Assembly: GCF_028888695.1 (NCBI RefSeq)
Contig: NZ_PNFF01000001.1
Span: forward strand, 2,279,375 to 2,343,374
Reading direction: 5' to 3'
Origin: Bacillus methanolicus
Lineage (GTDB): Bacteria > Bacillota > Bacilli > Bacillales > Cytobacillaceae
Length of the DNA: 64,000 nt
The notes under the pieces were generated by a model that saw only the letters and a list, made by a program, of their open reading frames with translations, searched no databases and was not told the DNA's origin. The position numbers and the translations under genes are program-made. The stretch's first letter is position 1. Every line of letters begins with the position of its first letter. Positions 7,952 through 17,047 of this stretch are shown one piece after another.

Positions 7952-9223
7952 TCATTTTAATAACTCGATTATTTCCTCGTTTTTATATTCTACAGCATAG
8001 TCATAAGCTGTATAACCATCTGAATCCACGTATGAAGTATCAGCCCCGTATTCAAGAAGCAAAGCCACAAGCTCGGCATCTTCCATAAAAACCGCTGTTA
8101 TCAAAGGTGTAGACCCATATACATCTACAGTATTCGGATCAGCTCCCTTCTCGAGCAAGAACTTCGCAGCCTCATATTGGCCGTCAAAGACCGCCCAGTG
8201 AAGAGCGGTTGAGCCTTCACTATCTTTTTCATTAATGTCTGCACCTTCTTGAAGAAGCTTTTCCATTAACTCGATGTCATTGTCACTGGCTGTCTTCATA
8301 AGAGGTGTAGCTCCCTCTACTTCCATTGCAGTCTCAGCCCAGAAATCCAATTTTTCCAATGCCTTTACTCCAAACCAGACTGCCGCAGAAAGACCGGAAA
8401 TGATTACAATAGAAGCGATCATGCCGAGCCATATCTTTCTTTTTGGCTCCCGGATTTCGGGAACCGAATCAGCCGCAAAAAATTTCGTTAATTCATACAA
8501 CCTTTTTGGCAAATGGGGGTGGGTTGACAATTTTTCATTCAGCCATACAAAAAAACCTGATTCTTTTTCAATTTGTTCCATATATGCCTCTTGATTTACT
8601 TTGGAATAAAGCTCTTTTCCGATTGCCAGCATCGTTAAAGCATTTTTCGAAGCTTCAAGAGAATTTACATAATATGCAGCGTACCGGTCACAAGTATACT
8701 CGCAAGCTCTTAAAAAAGCATCGCCAAGAAACGGAATCCACATCGCCGGTAAAAGCAGAAAGCTGATCGTAACATGCTTTCTTCTCAAATGGGCAAATTC
8801 GTGCGCCAGAACAAATAAGACTTCCTTTTCCGCATCTCTTTCGATCAGTTCAAAAATGCCCGAATAAAGAACAACCACATTGCGGCGGAAAAAACGCGTT
8901 GCGAAAGCATTTAAAATTCCTTCAGACTCGACAATGTAAATGTCCGGTATATTTATCAGTCCCATATCTTTCGCTGTTGAAACTGCCTTATGGTACAGTT
9001 CGGGAAACTGCGATTCTCCCAATTTCACACCATTCCGGCGAATTCCTGCAATCATTAAGCTGTGTAAAAAGATAGATAGTAAGATCAACGCCACACCAAT
9101 AATAATTCCGATCAATGAAAAGGCCAGAAATATATACGTTAAAATCCCAAATAAAAGAACAAATGCAAAATAAACATTTTCCTTTGGATAAACAAGATTA
9201 TTACGCAGCTGATTCTGATTCAT
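7952..9223 (-). CDS. M48 family membrane metalloprotease fused to ankyrin repeats
   Basis: A 423-aa protein from ATG 9223. Membrane segments are seen at about 17-57 and 264-286. HEFAH at 141-145 is the zinc-binding HEXXH motif, and Glu175 in ACEYTCDRYAA fits the third ligand, as in HtpX/Ste24-type M48 peptidases. After the last membrane segment come about four ankyrin repeats (303-423), with repeat cores TPLMKTA, TALHWAV, TPLITAV and TAYDYAV. A longer frame reaches 9370, but its extra 49 residues look unlike coding sequence; the chosen ATG has only a distant AAAGGA. The ankyrin part could select substrates or partners on the cytosolic side; this is inference. A terminator follows the gene. 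Confidence 0.85.
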   Translation of the reverse strand: MNQNQLRNNLVYPKENVYFAFVLLFGILTYIFLAFSLIGIIIGVALILLSIFLHSLMIAGIRRNGVKLGESQFPELYHKAVSTAKDMGLINIPDIYIVESEGILNAFATRFFRRNVVVLYSGIFELIERDAEKEVLFVLAHEFAHLRRKHVTISFLLLPAMWIPFLGDAFLRACEYTCDRYAAYYVNSLEASKNALTMLAIGKELYSKVNQEAYMEQIEKESGFFVWLNEKLSTHPHLPKRLYELTKFFAADSVPEIREPKRKIWLGMIASIVIISGLSAAVWFGVKALEKLDFWAETAMEVEGATPLMKTASDNDIELMEKLLQEGADINEKDSEGSTALHWAVFDGQYEAAKFLLEKGADPNTVDVYGSTPLITAVFMEDAELVALLLEYGADTSYVDSDGYTAYDYAVEYKNEEIIELLK

Positions 9224-9638
9224 TATTTCAACAGCAATCCTTTCATAAGTATTAAAATATAAAATCACCTGTAAATTATATACAATTTTAACATTTTTGA
9301 AAACCGGAAACTTTTTCAAAGGCAATAAACATAATAGCCAGGCCTTTCCCATACGAATTATAGTATGCACTCAAAAAAGGGAGAATCAATGATTCGATAA
9401 AAGAATACAAAGGTATATTAATATTTCGTAAATTTGTACTTATCGGTAGAAATTATCTGAAAATATGGTTAAAATAAAAATACAAGGAATGGTCTTATTA
9501 GATTTACCGGACATGGTAAAGAAAAGGGGTTGTCTGAGGAAAAGAAAACAGCTACATAGCTTGAAGACATGTTTCTTGATGCAAAAGTCGGTTGCAGGAA
9601 TATGCCAAAGGTTTGAAAAAAGGATAGGGAGTGGTTTT

Positions 9639-9860
9639 TTGAAACCTTCAACTAACCGAATGTTAAACCGTATCAAATCCGTCTACTTGTATATTTTGAA
9701 CAATGGAACTGTAACGACTCAAGATCTTGTAGAAGAATTTGGTATAACTCCTCGTACCATCCAAAGAGATTTGAATGTCTTGGTTTATAATGACTTAGTG
9801 AAAAGTCCAAGCCGCGGTAAATGGACAACAACGCAAAAGAAGGTAAAAATGACTTCATAA
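9639..9860 (+). CDS. ytzE: DeoR-type HTH small transcriptional regulator YtzE
   Basis: A 73-aa protein from a TTG start at 9639 with GGGAG 7 nt upstream. The frame extends upstream to 9465, but that part has no coding character. It consists almost only of a DeoR-type winged helix-turn-helix: VTTQDLVEEFGITPRTIQRD (the recognition helix includes TPRTIQRDL) followed by SPSRGKWTTT. It lacks the sugar-phosphate-binding domain of full DeoR proteins, as does B. subtilis YtzE, which lies in the same neighbourhood near rsuA and murJ. DNA binding is likely; targets are unknown. A terminator hairpin follows. Confidence 0.85.
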   Translation: MKPSTNRMLNRIKSVYLYILNNGTVTTQDLVEEFGITPRTIQRDLNVLVYNDLVKSPSRGKWTTTQKKVKMTS

Positions 9861-9885
9861 AATGAAAATAATGACAGGAAATATG

Positions 9886-9940
9886 AAGGAACTGCCCAAA
9901 TGATTCGTTTGTTTATACCATGAGGGCCAGTTCCTTATTT
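9886..9940 (+). terminator. Terminator after ytzE
   Basis: AAGGAACTGCCC pairs with GGGCCAGTTCCTT (one bulge) around a long loop, followed by T-rich sequence. Confidence 0.6.
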
Positions 9941-10051
9941 ATTTAACAAAAATTTTTTTCAAGAGGGGCACTTCCCAATGATTTTATCAAATTAACGGTC
10001 CAAACTGTCAAAAGCTCATTAACCAATAAATTCATAAACGTCACGTCGTCC

Positions 10052-10771
10052 TTATTGAGATTGATATTCCCTTAATTGTTGCAGTTCTTCATCTGTCAGC
10101 TCGCGGTATTCCCCTAATTCAAGAGTCTCATCCAGCTTTAAAGGGCCCATGGATATTCTCTTTAAATAAATGACTCTTTTCCCTACCGCCTGAAACATTC
10201 TTTTGACTTGATGAAACTTTCCTTCTGTAATCGTTAATTCAATATCTGAAGTTAAACCGGACTTTAATATTTTTAATTCCCCGGGTTTCGTCTTATACCC
10301 GTCATCAAGAGTGACACCGTTTTTAAATGCCTCTCTATCCCGTTCTGTTACCTCCCCGTCGATTACGGCAAAATATGTTTTAGGGACATGCTTTTTCGGC
10401 GATAACAGTCGATGTGCAAGCTGTCCATCATTCGTTATTAATAAAAGTCCTTCCGTATCCTTATCAAGCCTTCCGACCGGAAAAGGCTCGAAGACAAGAT
10501 CTTCCATTTCCAACAGGTCAATAACTGTTTCATCTTGATGATCTTCTGTTGCCGACACAACACCCGGCGGCTTGTTCATCATTAAGTAGATGAACTTTTT
10601 ATATTCAACGGTCTCACCATTTAATGTCACGACATCATTTTCGGGGTCAACCTGCTGCTTGGCATCTTTTACAATTTGGCCGTTTACTCTAACAGCCCCT
10701 TCCTTTAATATCTTTTTTACTTCTTTTCTGCTGCCAAATCCTAAATTTGCTAACATTTTATCGATTCTCAT
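10052..10771 (-). CDS. rsuA: 16S rRNA pseudouridine synthase, RsuA family
   Basis: A 239-aa protein from ATG 10771 (GAGGTGGAGA site). The N-terminal S4 RNA-binding domain (about 1-50, MRIDKMLANLGFGSRKEVKK) is followed by the pseudouridine synthase domain. GRLDKDTEG at 100-108 contains the catalytic Asp103, and FHQVKRMF near the C-terminus is typical of the RsuA/RluB group. It is predicted to isomerise a uridine in 16S rRNA (position 516 in E. coli numbering). A longer frame to 10798 adds nine residues without a better start. It corresponds to B. subtilis ytzG, next to murJ. RluB-like specificity cannot be fully excluded. Confidence 0.88.
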   Translation of the reverse strand: MRIDKMLANLGFGSRKEVKKILKEGAVRVNGQIVKDAKQQVDPENDVVTLNGETVEYKKFIYLMMNKPPGVVSATEDHQDETVIDLLEMEDLVFEPFPVGRLDKDTEGLLLITNDGQLAHRLLSPKKHVPKTYFAVIDGEVTERDREAFKNGVTLDDGYKTKPGELKILKSGLTSDIELTITEGKFHQVKRMFQAVGKRVIYLKRISMGPLKLDETLELGEYRELTDEELQQLREYQSQ

Positions 10772-10951
10772 TCTCCACCTCGCAGAAAAATATATCATCC
10801 ATAAGACTCCCGCCTCAATGGCGGTAATAACAAACTTGCATCAGCGGATAAAGTTTCATTTTATCTGGGCGTCTGTCCGTTGCCTTACATTGTATAATCC
10901 ATAGACTGATACCGTAGTTTCAAAGAAAATGAATAAGGAGTGTGTGCTTGA

Positions 10952-11143
10952 ATGGATAATTATTATCGGCAGCAAGGAACTGGTTTCCCTCAATTTCAAG
11001 GATGGCAGGATATCTACCGTCGCCTGGACAGATTAGACCGCAGGGTTGACAGACTTGACCAGCAAGTGGACCGCTTAAACCGCCGACTTGACCGGATCGA
11101 ACGCCGACTCGGAATCAGGGAAGAAGAATACTATCATTACTAA
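10952..11143 (+). CDS. Small coiled-coil protein with heptad repeats
   Basis: A 63-aa protein. After a Gln/Gly-rich start (NYYRQQGTGFPQFQGWQD) it carries a near-perfect run of heptads (residues about 22-53) built on R-L-D-R-L/V-D units, ending with EEEYYHY. The repeats predict a short parallel coiled coil with Arg/Asp salt bridges. AAGGAGTG precedes the ATG at a long 10-12 nt. A bidirectional terminator separates it from the convergent murJ. I do not recognise a named family; similar small proteins occur in Bacillus. Confidence 0.65.
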   Translation: MDNYYRQQGTGFPQFQGWQDIYRRLDRLDRRVDRLDQQVDRLNRRLDRIERRLGIREEEYYHY

Positions 11144-11148
11144 AACAT

Positions 11149-11189
11149 AAGAAGGTGGTCTCGCTTAAAAGCGGGCCCTTCTTCTTTTT
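11149..11189. terminator. Bidirectional terminator between coiled-coil gene and murJ
   Basis: AAGAAGG pairs with CCTTCTT, with an inner CGCTT/AAGCG stem, followed by T on the plus strand. The minus-strand murJ stop lies at its edge. Confidence 0.7.
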
Positions 11190-12822
11190 AGATTGGCAGA
11201 CGAAGTTTTCTCTTTAGTTTGTCAATTCTGCTGCCAAATAATAAATAAATGAGTTTCGATCGATGACCTAAATAAAAGACGATTCCTGCCCCAAATACTG
11301 CACAAACCATAACGATGATTAGAGACTGAAATCTTGTTTCCGGCGACAAAAACAATACCGAGAAACGATAGACAAATTTTGTTGCAATATACATAATGGC
11401 CGTAAAAATAGCAATAAGCAAACTTCGTCTCGCCACAAAACGAAACGGGTAACGAGCAAAATATTTAATGACAAACAAATTAATGATAATGGCCCCGGTA
11501 TAGCCGAGTGCCGTTGCTAATACAGCCCCCTGTGTCTCCATTAATTTTATAAGCGGAATATTTAAACTTAATTTTATCAATAAACCAACAAGCAAACTTA
11601 ACACCGTGAAGCGCTGCTCATTAATTCCTTGCAAAATCGCTGCGGTAACAGAATAAAGAGCAAATAATATCGCAACCGGAGAATATGATTTTAACACCTC
11701 TGTTCCAAGATCCGCATGTCCGTAAAAAATAGTGTAAACCGGCTCAGCCAAGAGTGAAAGGCCGATAGCGGCGGGCAATGTCAAAAAGAGAAGCACTTGA
11801 AATGTTTGATTAAGCTGACGGTTTAAGCTGTTCCAGTCTTTTTCCACAAATGCTTTCGTAACGCTTGGAACCAGTGTTAATGAAAAAGCAGTCGCCAGCG
11901 ACACAGGGATAATCACAAGCTTGTGTGTTTGGAAATTAAGAACAGAAAATGCTGACACTGCTTGATTTTTATCAAATCCAAGTGACAGCATTGCCCTTGT
12001 GAATGTCAGCTGATCAATAAACTGGAACAAAGGATTGGCTATACCGACAAGAACAAACGGAGCGGCATACGTTAATATTTCTTTATACATTTCTCCTAAA
12101 GTAATATCCATCGTACCCTTATCCTGCTCAAGCAGCTTGTCCAAATGAGGTTTTCGTTTAAACCAGTACCAAACTAAAACAGCCAAGCTCCCGATTGCTC
12201 CGATAAAAGCGGCAAATGTTGCCACACTGACAGCAGTTACTAAGCTGCCATCGAAAACATTTAAGACAATGTATGCTCCGGCCAATAGGAAAACAATTCG
12301 GACAATCTGTTCAACAACCTGTGAAACAGCTGACGGGCCCATTGATTGATGCCCCTGAAAAAATCCGCGGATCAAACTCATAAATGGAACAACGATTAAT
12401 GCAAAACTTACAGCTCTTATTACGGTCGTAACATCTTCTACTTTTATTTTATCAGCACCTGATGAACTTCCTTTTTCATTTAACATGATTTCAGAAAGAG
12501 CAGGTGCGGAAAAGTAAAGTATTAAAAATGATATGATTCCGCTCGCCAACATGACAATGAGTCCAGATTTAAAAAGCTTTCTTCCTACAGCATATTCGCC
12601 GAGAGCATTATATTTTGATATAAATTTGGAAACAGCAAGCGGAACACCTGCTGTTGCAATGCTGATAAAAATCGTATATGGTACATAAGAAAATTGATAA
12701 AGCGCAGTCCCATAGTCTTTTACAATTGCATAAAACGGAATAACATAAAAAAGGCCGAGAACTTTCGAAATAATCGTTCCCAGTGTCAATATGAAGGTAC
12801 CTCTTAACAGCTTTGATGACAT
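11188..12822 (-). CDS. murJ: MOP-superfamily lipid II flippase MurJ (YtgP)
   Basis: A 544-aa polytopic membrane protein from ATG 12822 (AGGAAGGGATTAT site); the frame extends 12 codons further without a site. About 14 hydrophobic segments and the N-terminal LLRGTFILTLGTIISKVLG, with GVPLAVSKFISKYNA, match the YtgP group of polysaccharide-export-like MOP transporters. In B. subtilis, YtgP/MurJ is one of two lipid II flippases that move the peptidoglycan precursor across the membrane. Synteny with rsuA and ytfP supports the assignment. It appears monocistronic, ending at the shared hairpin. Confidence 0.88.
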   Translation of the reverse strand: MSSKLLRGTFILTLGTIISKVLGLFYVIPFYAIVKDYGTALYQFSYVPYTIFISIATAGVPLAVSKFISKYNALGEYAVGRKLFKSGLIVMLASGIISFLILYFSAPALSEIMLNEKGSSSGADKIKVEDVTTVIRAVSFALIVVPFMSLIRGFFQGHQSMGPSAVSQVVEQIVRIVFLLAGAYIVLNVFDGSLVTAVSVATFAAFIGAIGSLAVLVWYWFKRKPHLDKLLEQDKGTMDITLGEMYKEILTYAAPFVLVGIANPLFQFIDQLTFTRAMLSLGFDKNQAVSAFSVLNFQTHKLVIIPVSLATAFSLTLVPSVTKAFVEKDWNSLNRQLNQTFQVLLFLTLPAAIGLSLLAEPVYTIFYGHADLGTEVLKSYSPVAILFALYSVTAAILQGINEQRFTVLSLLVGLLIKLSLNIPLIKLMETQGAVLATALGYTGAIIINLFVIKYFARYPFRFVARRSLLIAIFTAIMYIATKFVYRFSVLFLSPETRFQSLIIVMVCAVFGAGIVFYLGHRSKLIYLLFGSRIDKLKRKLRLPI

Positions 12823-13067
12823 ATAATCCCTTCCTAAAAAGAAAAATAACTCCGACAATGTATTTTATCATAAACTCGAATGGAAGCTGAACTTATCCTG
12901 AATTTTCATGTTTTTTTCACACAGCCATATCAGTAGTTTACCTTTCTTTTTCCACATATGCTACCCGTCATCTTCCTCCCGCAAAAACTGTTTCGTTTTC
13001 AGCCTGTTTGGAAATGTTTTATAATGAAAAGTGTTTTGAAAGCGAATAGAGAAAAGTTGGTGAAACG

Positions 13068-14345
13068 ATGAGTTTTGATGTGATCGTCATCGGCGGAGGC
13101 CCCTCCGGCTTAATGGCTGCGATTGCAGCAGGTGAACAGGGTGCCAACGTGCTGTTGATCGATAAAGGAGAAAAACTGGGCAGAAAGCTGGCGATTTCCG
13201 GCGGCGGGCGCTGTAATGTGACAAACCGTCTTCCTGTAGAAGAAATTATCAAGCATATACCCGGAAACGGGCGCTTTTTATACAGTGCATTTTCGATTTT
13301 CAACAATGAAGATATCATTTCATTTTTCGAAGGACTCGGGGTAAAACTGAAAGAAGAAGACCATGGAAGAATGTTCCCGGTCAGTGATAACGCGCAATCC
13401 GTAGTAAACGCCTTATTGAAAAAATTGGACGATTTGAAAGTTGAAATAAAAACGAATTCACCGGTAAAAGATATCCACTTTGACGACGGAAAAACAGCAA
13501 TTGTTGAACTAAAGACCGGGGAAATGATAAAAGCGCGATCCATTGTCATTGCAGTCGGAGGCAAGTCGGTTCCTCAAACAGGTTCAACCGGAGACGGTTA
13601 TGCTTGGGCTGAAAAAGCAGGCCATACCATTACAAAATTATTCCCCACCGAAGTACCTGTCACATCATCAGAGCATTTTATTCAAAATAAAACGCTTCAA
13701 GGCCTTTCGTTGCGCGATGTATCATTAAGCGTTTTAAACCCGAAAGGCAAACCGCTGATCACCCATCGAATGGATATGATCTTTACGCATTTTGGAATCA
13801 GCGGACCGGCAGTACTCCGCTGCAGCCAATTCGTCGTTAAAGCGATGGACAAATGGAATCTGCCGGAAGTTACAATGAGCCTTGATGCCATTCCAGATAA
13901 GAAGGAAGAAGAACTTTTTCAAGAGATTGTTAAACTTATCAAAGCGGAACCGAAAAAAGCGGTTAAGAACACACTAAAAGGGCTTGTTCCGGAAAGATAC
14001 CTTTTGTTTTTGTTAGAAGAAAATAGTATTGATCCATCCATACAAGGTGCGGCTGTCTCACACGAAAAACTTCGCAGCTTTGCCCATAGCTGCAAACAGT
14101 TCAAAATTAAAGTAAACGGAACTCTCCCGATTGAAAAAGCGTTCGTTACCGGCGGCGGAGTTTCCGTCAAAGAGATCGAACCGCAAACGATGGCTTCTAA
14201 AAAAATGCACGGGCTTTATTTTTGCGGGGAAATCCTTGATATTCACGGATATACCGGCGGCTATAACATTACAGCAGCACTTGTTACCGGCAGGCTTGCC
14301 GGCCTGAATGCTGCCATTTATGCCTTGAAAGAGAACCGGCCGTAA
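13068..14345 (+). CDS. ytfP: FAD-dependent flavoprotein YtfP (HI0933/BaiN-like family)
   Basis: A 425-aa protein with an N-terminal FAD-binding Rossmann motif, [14 protein letters not shown] (residues about 5-18), the [16 protein letters not shown] segment typical of the HI0933-like family, an internal [18 protein letters not shown], and a C-terminal GGGVSVKEI...[19 protein letters not shown] block that closes the FAD site. The family includes BaiN, a bile-acid reductase, but the role of YtfP itself is not established. ATG 13068 follows GGTG. It is divergent from murJ, and a strong terminator overlaps its stop. Family call is firm; substrate unknown. Confidence 0.88.
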   Translation: MSFDVIVIGGGPSGLMAAIAAGEQGANVLLIDKGEKLGRKLAISGGGRCNVTNRLPVEEIIKHIPGNGRFLYSAFSIFNNEDIISFFEGLGVKLKEEDHGRMFPVSDNAQSVVNALLKKLDDLKVEIKTNSPVKDIHFDDGKTAIVELKTGEMIKARSIVIAVGGKSVPQTGSTGDGYAWAEKAGHTITKLFPTEVPVTSSEHFIQNKTLQGLSLRDVSLSVLNPKGKPLITHRMDMIFTHFGISGPAVLRCSQFVVKAMDKWNLPEVTMSLDAIPDKKEEELFQEIVKLIKAEPKKAVKNTLKGLVPERYLLFLLEENSIDPSIQGAAVSHEKLRSFAHSCKQFKIKVNGTLPIEKAFVTGGGVSVKEIEPQTMASKKMHGLYFCGEILDIHGYTGGYNITAALVTGRLAGLNAAIYALKENRP

Positions 14346-14364
14346 AACTTGGCCGGTTCTTTTA
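14331..14364 (+). terminator. Terminator after ytfP
   Basis: GAACCGGCC and GGCCGGTTC form a GC-rich stem followed by TTTT. The ytfP stop codon (14343-14345) lies in the loop. Confidence 0.85.
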
Positions 14365-14373
14365 CGTTTCGGC

Positions 14374-14556
14374 TTATACCCGATAAATCACCATCGCAGT
14401 AAAACAGTAAATTTGCCCCTCTTCATCTTCTTTAATGGCGGCGGCATTGTACTTAATGTCAACAATTTTGTGCTCATCCAACTGTTTCAGAAAGTAGTTC
14501 ATTTCAACTTCCAGATCGGCTTCGTGCTCCTCATCAAACAGTTTCACTTGAATCAA
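14374..14556 (-). CDS. cse60: Sporulation protein Cse60
   Basis: A 60-aa acidic protein starting at TTG 14556 (GGGAGAG 4 nt upstream). Sequence features such as VKLFDEEHEADLE and the C-terminal TAMVIYR match Cse60 (YteV) of B. subtilis, a small sigma-E-controlled mother-cell protein of unknown biochemical role. It lies beside ytfP as in B. subtilis. No sigma-E promoter could be assigned with confidence in the AT-rich stretch upstream. Confidence 0.85.
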   Translation of the reverse strand: MIQVKLFDEEHEADLEVEMNYFLKQLDEHKIVDIKYNAAAIKEDEEGQIYCFTAMVIYRV

Positions 14557-14718
14557 CAGACTCTCCCTTTCTAAACTTTTTAATTATTTTATCCAAATAT
14601 TTTAAATTTTATAATATTATTAAAATTAAAATTTACAAACTTTTCAGATAATATTATAATAATTGCTATATCTATTTTGTGGTACAATGAAGAAATTTTT
14701 TCAAAAGGAGGAACTTTA

Positions 14719-15060
14719 ATGGCTGTTAAAATAAGTGCTTTAAGCCAATCTAAGCAAAACCAAAATGCCACATCGCTGAACTACTCTCAAATTGCTCAAT
14801 CTTCTTTATTTAAACGCCTTTTAAGAAAAAAAAGAAATTTTATTCTGCCTTTTTCTTTATTCTTTCTGGCCTTTTATTTTACTCTTCCAGTTTTGACAGC
14901 ATACTCTGACATCTTAAACACTCCGGCATTTGGCCCAATCAGTTGGGCCTGGGTATTCGCTTTTGCACAATTTATCATGACTTGGTCCCTTTGCATTATT
15001 TATACAAAGAAGGCTTCTGAATTTGACAAAATCGTTGAAGAAATTTTTGAAGAAAATTAA
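14719..15060 (+). CDS. DUF485 membrane protein paired with the symporter
   Basis: A 113-aa protein from ATG 14719 with an AAAGGAGG site; the frame is open 14 codons upstream, but this start is clearly better. Two membrane helices (about 47-69 and 79-103) follow a basic RLLRKKRNF segment, and the C-terminus is acidic, the layout of DUF485. Proteins of this family (YjcH of E. coli, YwcB of B. subtilis) are encoded directly before acetate/solute symporters, as here with a 23-nt gap. It likely supports assembly or function of that transporter. Confidence 0.88.
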   Translation: MAVKISALSQSKQNQNATSLNYSQIAQSSLFKRLLRKKRNFILPFSLFFLAFYFTLPVLTAYSDILNTPAFGPISWAWVFAFAQFIMTWSLCIIYTKKASEFDKIVEEIFEEN

Positions 15061-15083
15061 AAATAAAAGGGGAAATTCAATTA

Positions 15084-16619
15084 ATGAACCTACTTGCATT
15101 TTGGCTATTCTTGATTATCGTCGGATTAACACTTGTGATTACGTATTATGCGGCTAAAAAAACAAAAACAACGAGTGATTTTTATACGGCTGACAGCAGG
15201 TTGACAGGTTGGCAAAACGGTCTTGCCATCGCCGGAGATTATATGTCAGCTGCATCTTTCCTCGGAATTGCCGGGATGATTGCTCTTACAGGCTTTGATG
15301 GATTTTTTTACAGCATCGGTTTTCTGGTTGCCTACCTTGTTGTCCTATATTTTGTTGCGGAACCCCTGCGCAATCTTGGCAAATATACAATGGCTGATAT
15401 GATCACAGCTCGTTTTGATAATAAAAAAGTACGCGGTGTCGCAGCCTTGAATACGATGGCGATTTCCACTTTTTATATGATTGCCCAGCTTGTCGGAGCA
15501 GGCGGGCTGATCAAGCTTTTGCTTGGAATTGATTATATTTATTCTGTTCTTATTGTAGGAATTTTAATGACCATTTACGTCGTGTTCGGGGGGATGACTG
15601 CTACCAGTTGGGTGCAAATTATTAAAGCCGTTTTATTAATGGTTGGAACTTTTATAATTTCCGTGATCGTTTTTGCCAAATTTGATTTCAATGTAATGAA
15701 AATGTTTGCGGAAATGAAGTCTTCAACACCTTTGGGAGAATCGTTCCTTAACCCGGGCAATAAGTTTAAGAACCCTCTCGATATGATGTCACTGAATCTA
15801 GCTCTTGTATTAGGAACTGCCGGACTGCCGCACATTCTAATCCGTTTCTTTACGGTAAAAGATGCGATTACGGCACGTAAATCAGTTGTTTACGCAACAT
15901 GGATTATTGGAATTTTTTATGTGATGACGATTTTCCTTGGATTCGGAGCAGCAGCATTCGTAGGTTTTGATAAAATTACCGCTGCCGATGCAGGCGGAAA
16001 CATGGCAGCGCCGCTATTGGCTAAAGCTTTAGGCGGGGACTTCTTATTTGCTTTCGTTTCCGCAGTAGCTTTTGCCACAATACTGGCGGTTGTGGCAGGT
16101 CTGGTTCTTTCTGCTGCATCTGCATTTGCCCATGATTTTTACAGCAATATTATCCGCCGCGGCCAGGCAACGGAAAAAGAACAGGTTGTTGCGGCGCGCT
16201 GGGCATCAATCGGGGTGGCGGTCCTATCCATTTTACTGGCTTTATTTGCACAAAAATTAAATGTTGCATTCCTTGTCGCATTGGCGTTTGCCGTTGCAGC
16301 TTCCGCGAACTTGCCCGTAATTTTATTTACAATCTTTTGGAAGAGATTTAATACAGCAGGAGCTGTTACGGGGATGCTGTTCGGCTTAATCAGTTCTCTC
16401 GTTCTAGTGGCAATCGGTCCAAATGTTTGGTTCCCTGAGGTCGGGAAAGCGATTCTTGTTGGCGAGCCTCTTTTCAACTTGGCTAATCCGGGCATTATCT
16501 CGATTCCTCTCGGATTTATCGGAGCGATCGCGGGTACCCTGCTTACCTCGAAAAAAGAAGATGTGAAAAAATTTGATGAAGTTTTGGTGAAAGCGAACAC
16601 CGGCATTCATATTCAATAA
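15084..16619 (+). CDS. Sodium:solute symporter, ActP/YwcA-like
   Basis: A 511-aa transporter with about 13 membrane segments, of the sodium:solute symporter family. Seen features include TSDFYTADSRLTGWQNGLAIAGD and GDYMSAASFLG near the start (sodium and substrate site region), GLPHILIRFFTV in the middle and AFAHDFYSN, all typical of the acetate permease ActP branch. Pairing with a DUF485 gene matches yjcH-actP of E. coli and ywcB-ywcA of B. subtilis. Uptake of acetate or another short monocarboxylate with Na+ is likely; the substrate is inferred. AAGGGG precedes the ATG at about 12 nt. A terminator follows. Confidence 0.85.
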   Translation: MNLLAFWLFLIIVGLTLVITYYAAKKTKTTSDFYTADSRLTGWQNGLAIAGDYMSAASFLGIAGMIALTGFDGFFYSIGFLVAYLVVLYFVAEPLRNLGKYTMADMITARFDNKKVRGVAALNTMAISTFYMIAQLVGAGGLIKLLLGIDYIYSVLIVGILMTIYVVFGGMTATSWVQIIKAVLLMVGTFIISVIVFAKFDFNVMKMFAEMKSSTPLGESFLNPGNKFKNPLDMMSLNLALVLGTAGLPHILIRFFTVKDAITARKSVVYATWIIGIFYVMTIFLGFGAAAFVGFDKITAADAGGNMAAPLLAKALGGDFLFAFVSAVAFATILAVVAGLVLSAASAFAHDFYSNIIRRGQATEKEQVVAARWASIGVAVLSILLALFAQKLNVAFLVALAFAVAASANLPVILFTIFWKRFNTAGAVTGMLFGLISSLVLVAIGPNVWFPEVGKAILVGEPLFNLANPGIISIPLGFIGAIAGTLLTSKKEDVKKFDEVLVKANTGIHIQ

Positions 16620-16623
16620 AGTC

Positions 16624-16660
16624 GAAGGATGGAGATTGGAAAAACCTCCATCCTTTTCCT
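16624..16660 (+). terminator. Terminator after the symporter operon
   Basis: AAGGATGGAG and CTCCATCCTT form a perfect stem, followed by TTCCTT. Confidence 0.8.
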
Positions 16661-16716
16661 TGTCCATCGCAAGCAGCTATCTAGGTTAACCAGGGTGCTT
16701 GCGCTTTTCGATGTAT

Positions 16717-17031
16717 TTACTTAAATTCCACTTCGCCTTTCCATTCAATCATGCCGCCCACCATATTCCGCACCTTAAATCCCTGATCTTGTAAATAATA
16801 GCAAACAATTTCGCTGCGATGGGCGGCACGGCAAATAATAATGTACTCTTTCTCTTTATCAAAATAGTCCAGGTTTTCCGGAATATCGCCCATTCGAATA
16901 TGCTTTGCACCTGGAATGATCCCTTGAGCTACTTCATAATCTTCTCTTACATCGACCATTTCTAATTTTTCTCCGGCTTCAAGCTTCTTTTTCAATTCCT
17001 CCGGAGTTATAATTTCTATTCTTTCGATCAT
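16717..17031 (-). CDS. ytwF: Rhodanese-domain protein YtwF
   Basis: A 104-aa single rhodanese domain. Cys67 in the loop CRAAHRSE is the persulfide-forming cysteine, framed by Arg68 and Arg72; VDVRE at 27-30 and the GIIPGAKHI segment are conserved. It is probably a cytosolic sulfurtransferase handling sulfane sulfur. ATG 17031 (AAGG 6 nt upstream) is preferred to the GTG at 17037. It follows the DUF3267 gene by 16 nt, so the two are likely co-transcribed. B. subtilis ytwF lies close to leuS as well. It differs from the second rhodanese-like gene at 40587-40979 in keeping the active-site cysteine. Confidence 0.88.
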   Translation of the reverse strand: MIERIEIITPEELKKKLEAGEKLEMVDVREDYEVAQGIIPGAKHIRMGDIPENLDYFDKEKEYIIICRAAHRSEIVCYYLQDQGFKVRNMVGGMIEWKGEVEFK

Positions 17032-17047
17032 TATCACCCTTACTTAT

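Noticed and set aside
9465..9638. N-terminal extension of ytzE to an ATG at 9465
   Set aside because: The extra 58 residues look like non-coding translation; the TTG at 9639 has a well-placed GGGAG and gives the normal length of the small DeoR-type protein.
16660..16716. Hairpin GCAAGCA/TGCTTGC between the symporter and ytwF as a terminator
   Set aside because: The stem has a 20-nt loop and no good T-run on either strand; not confident enough to list.
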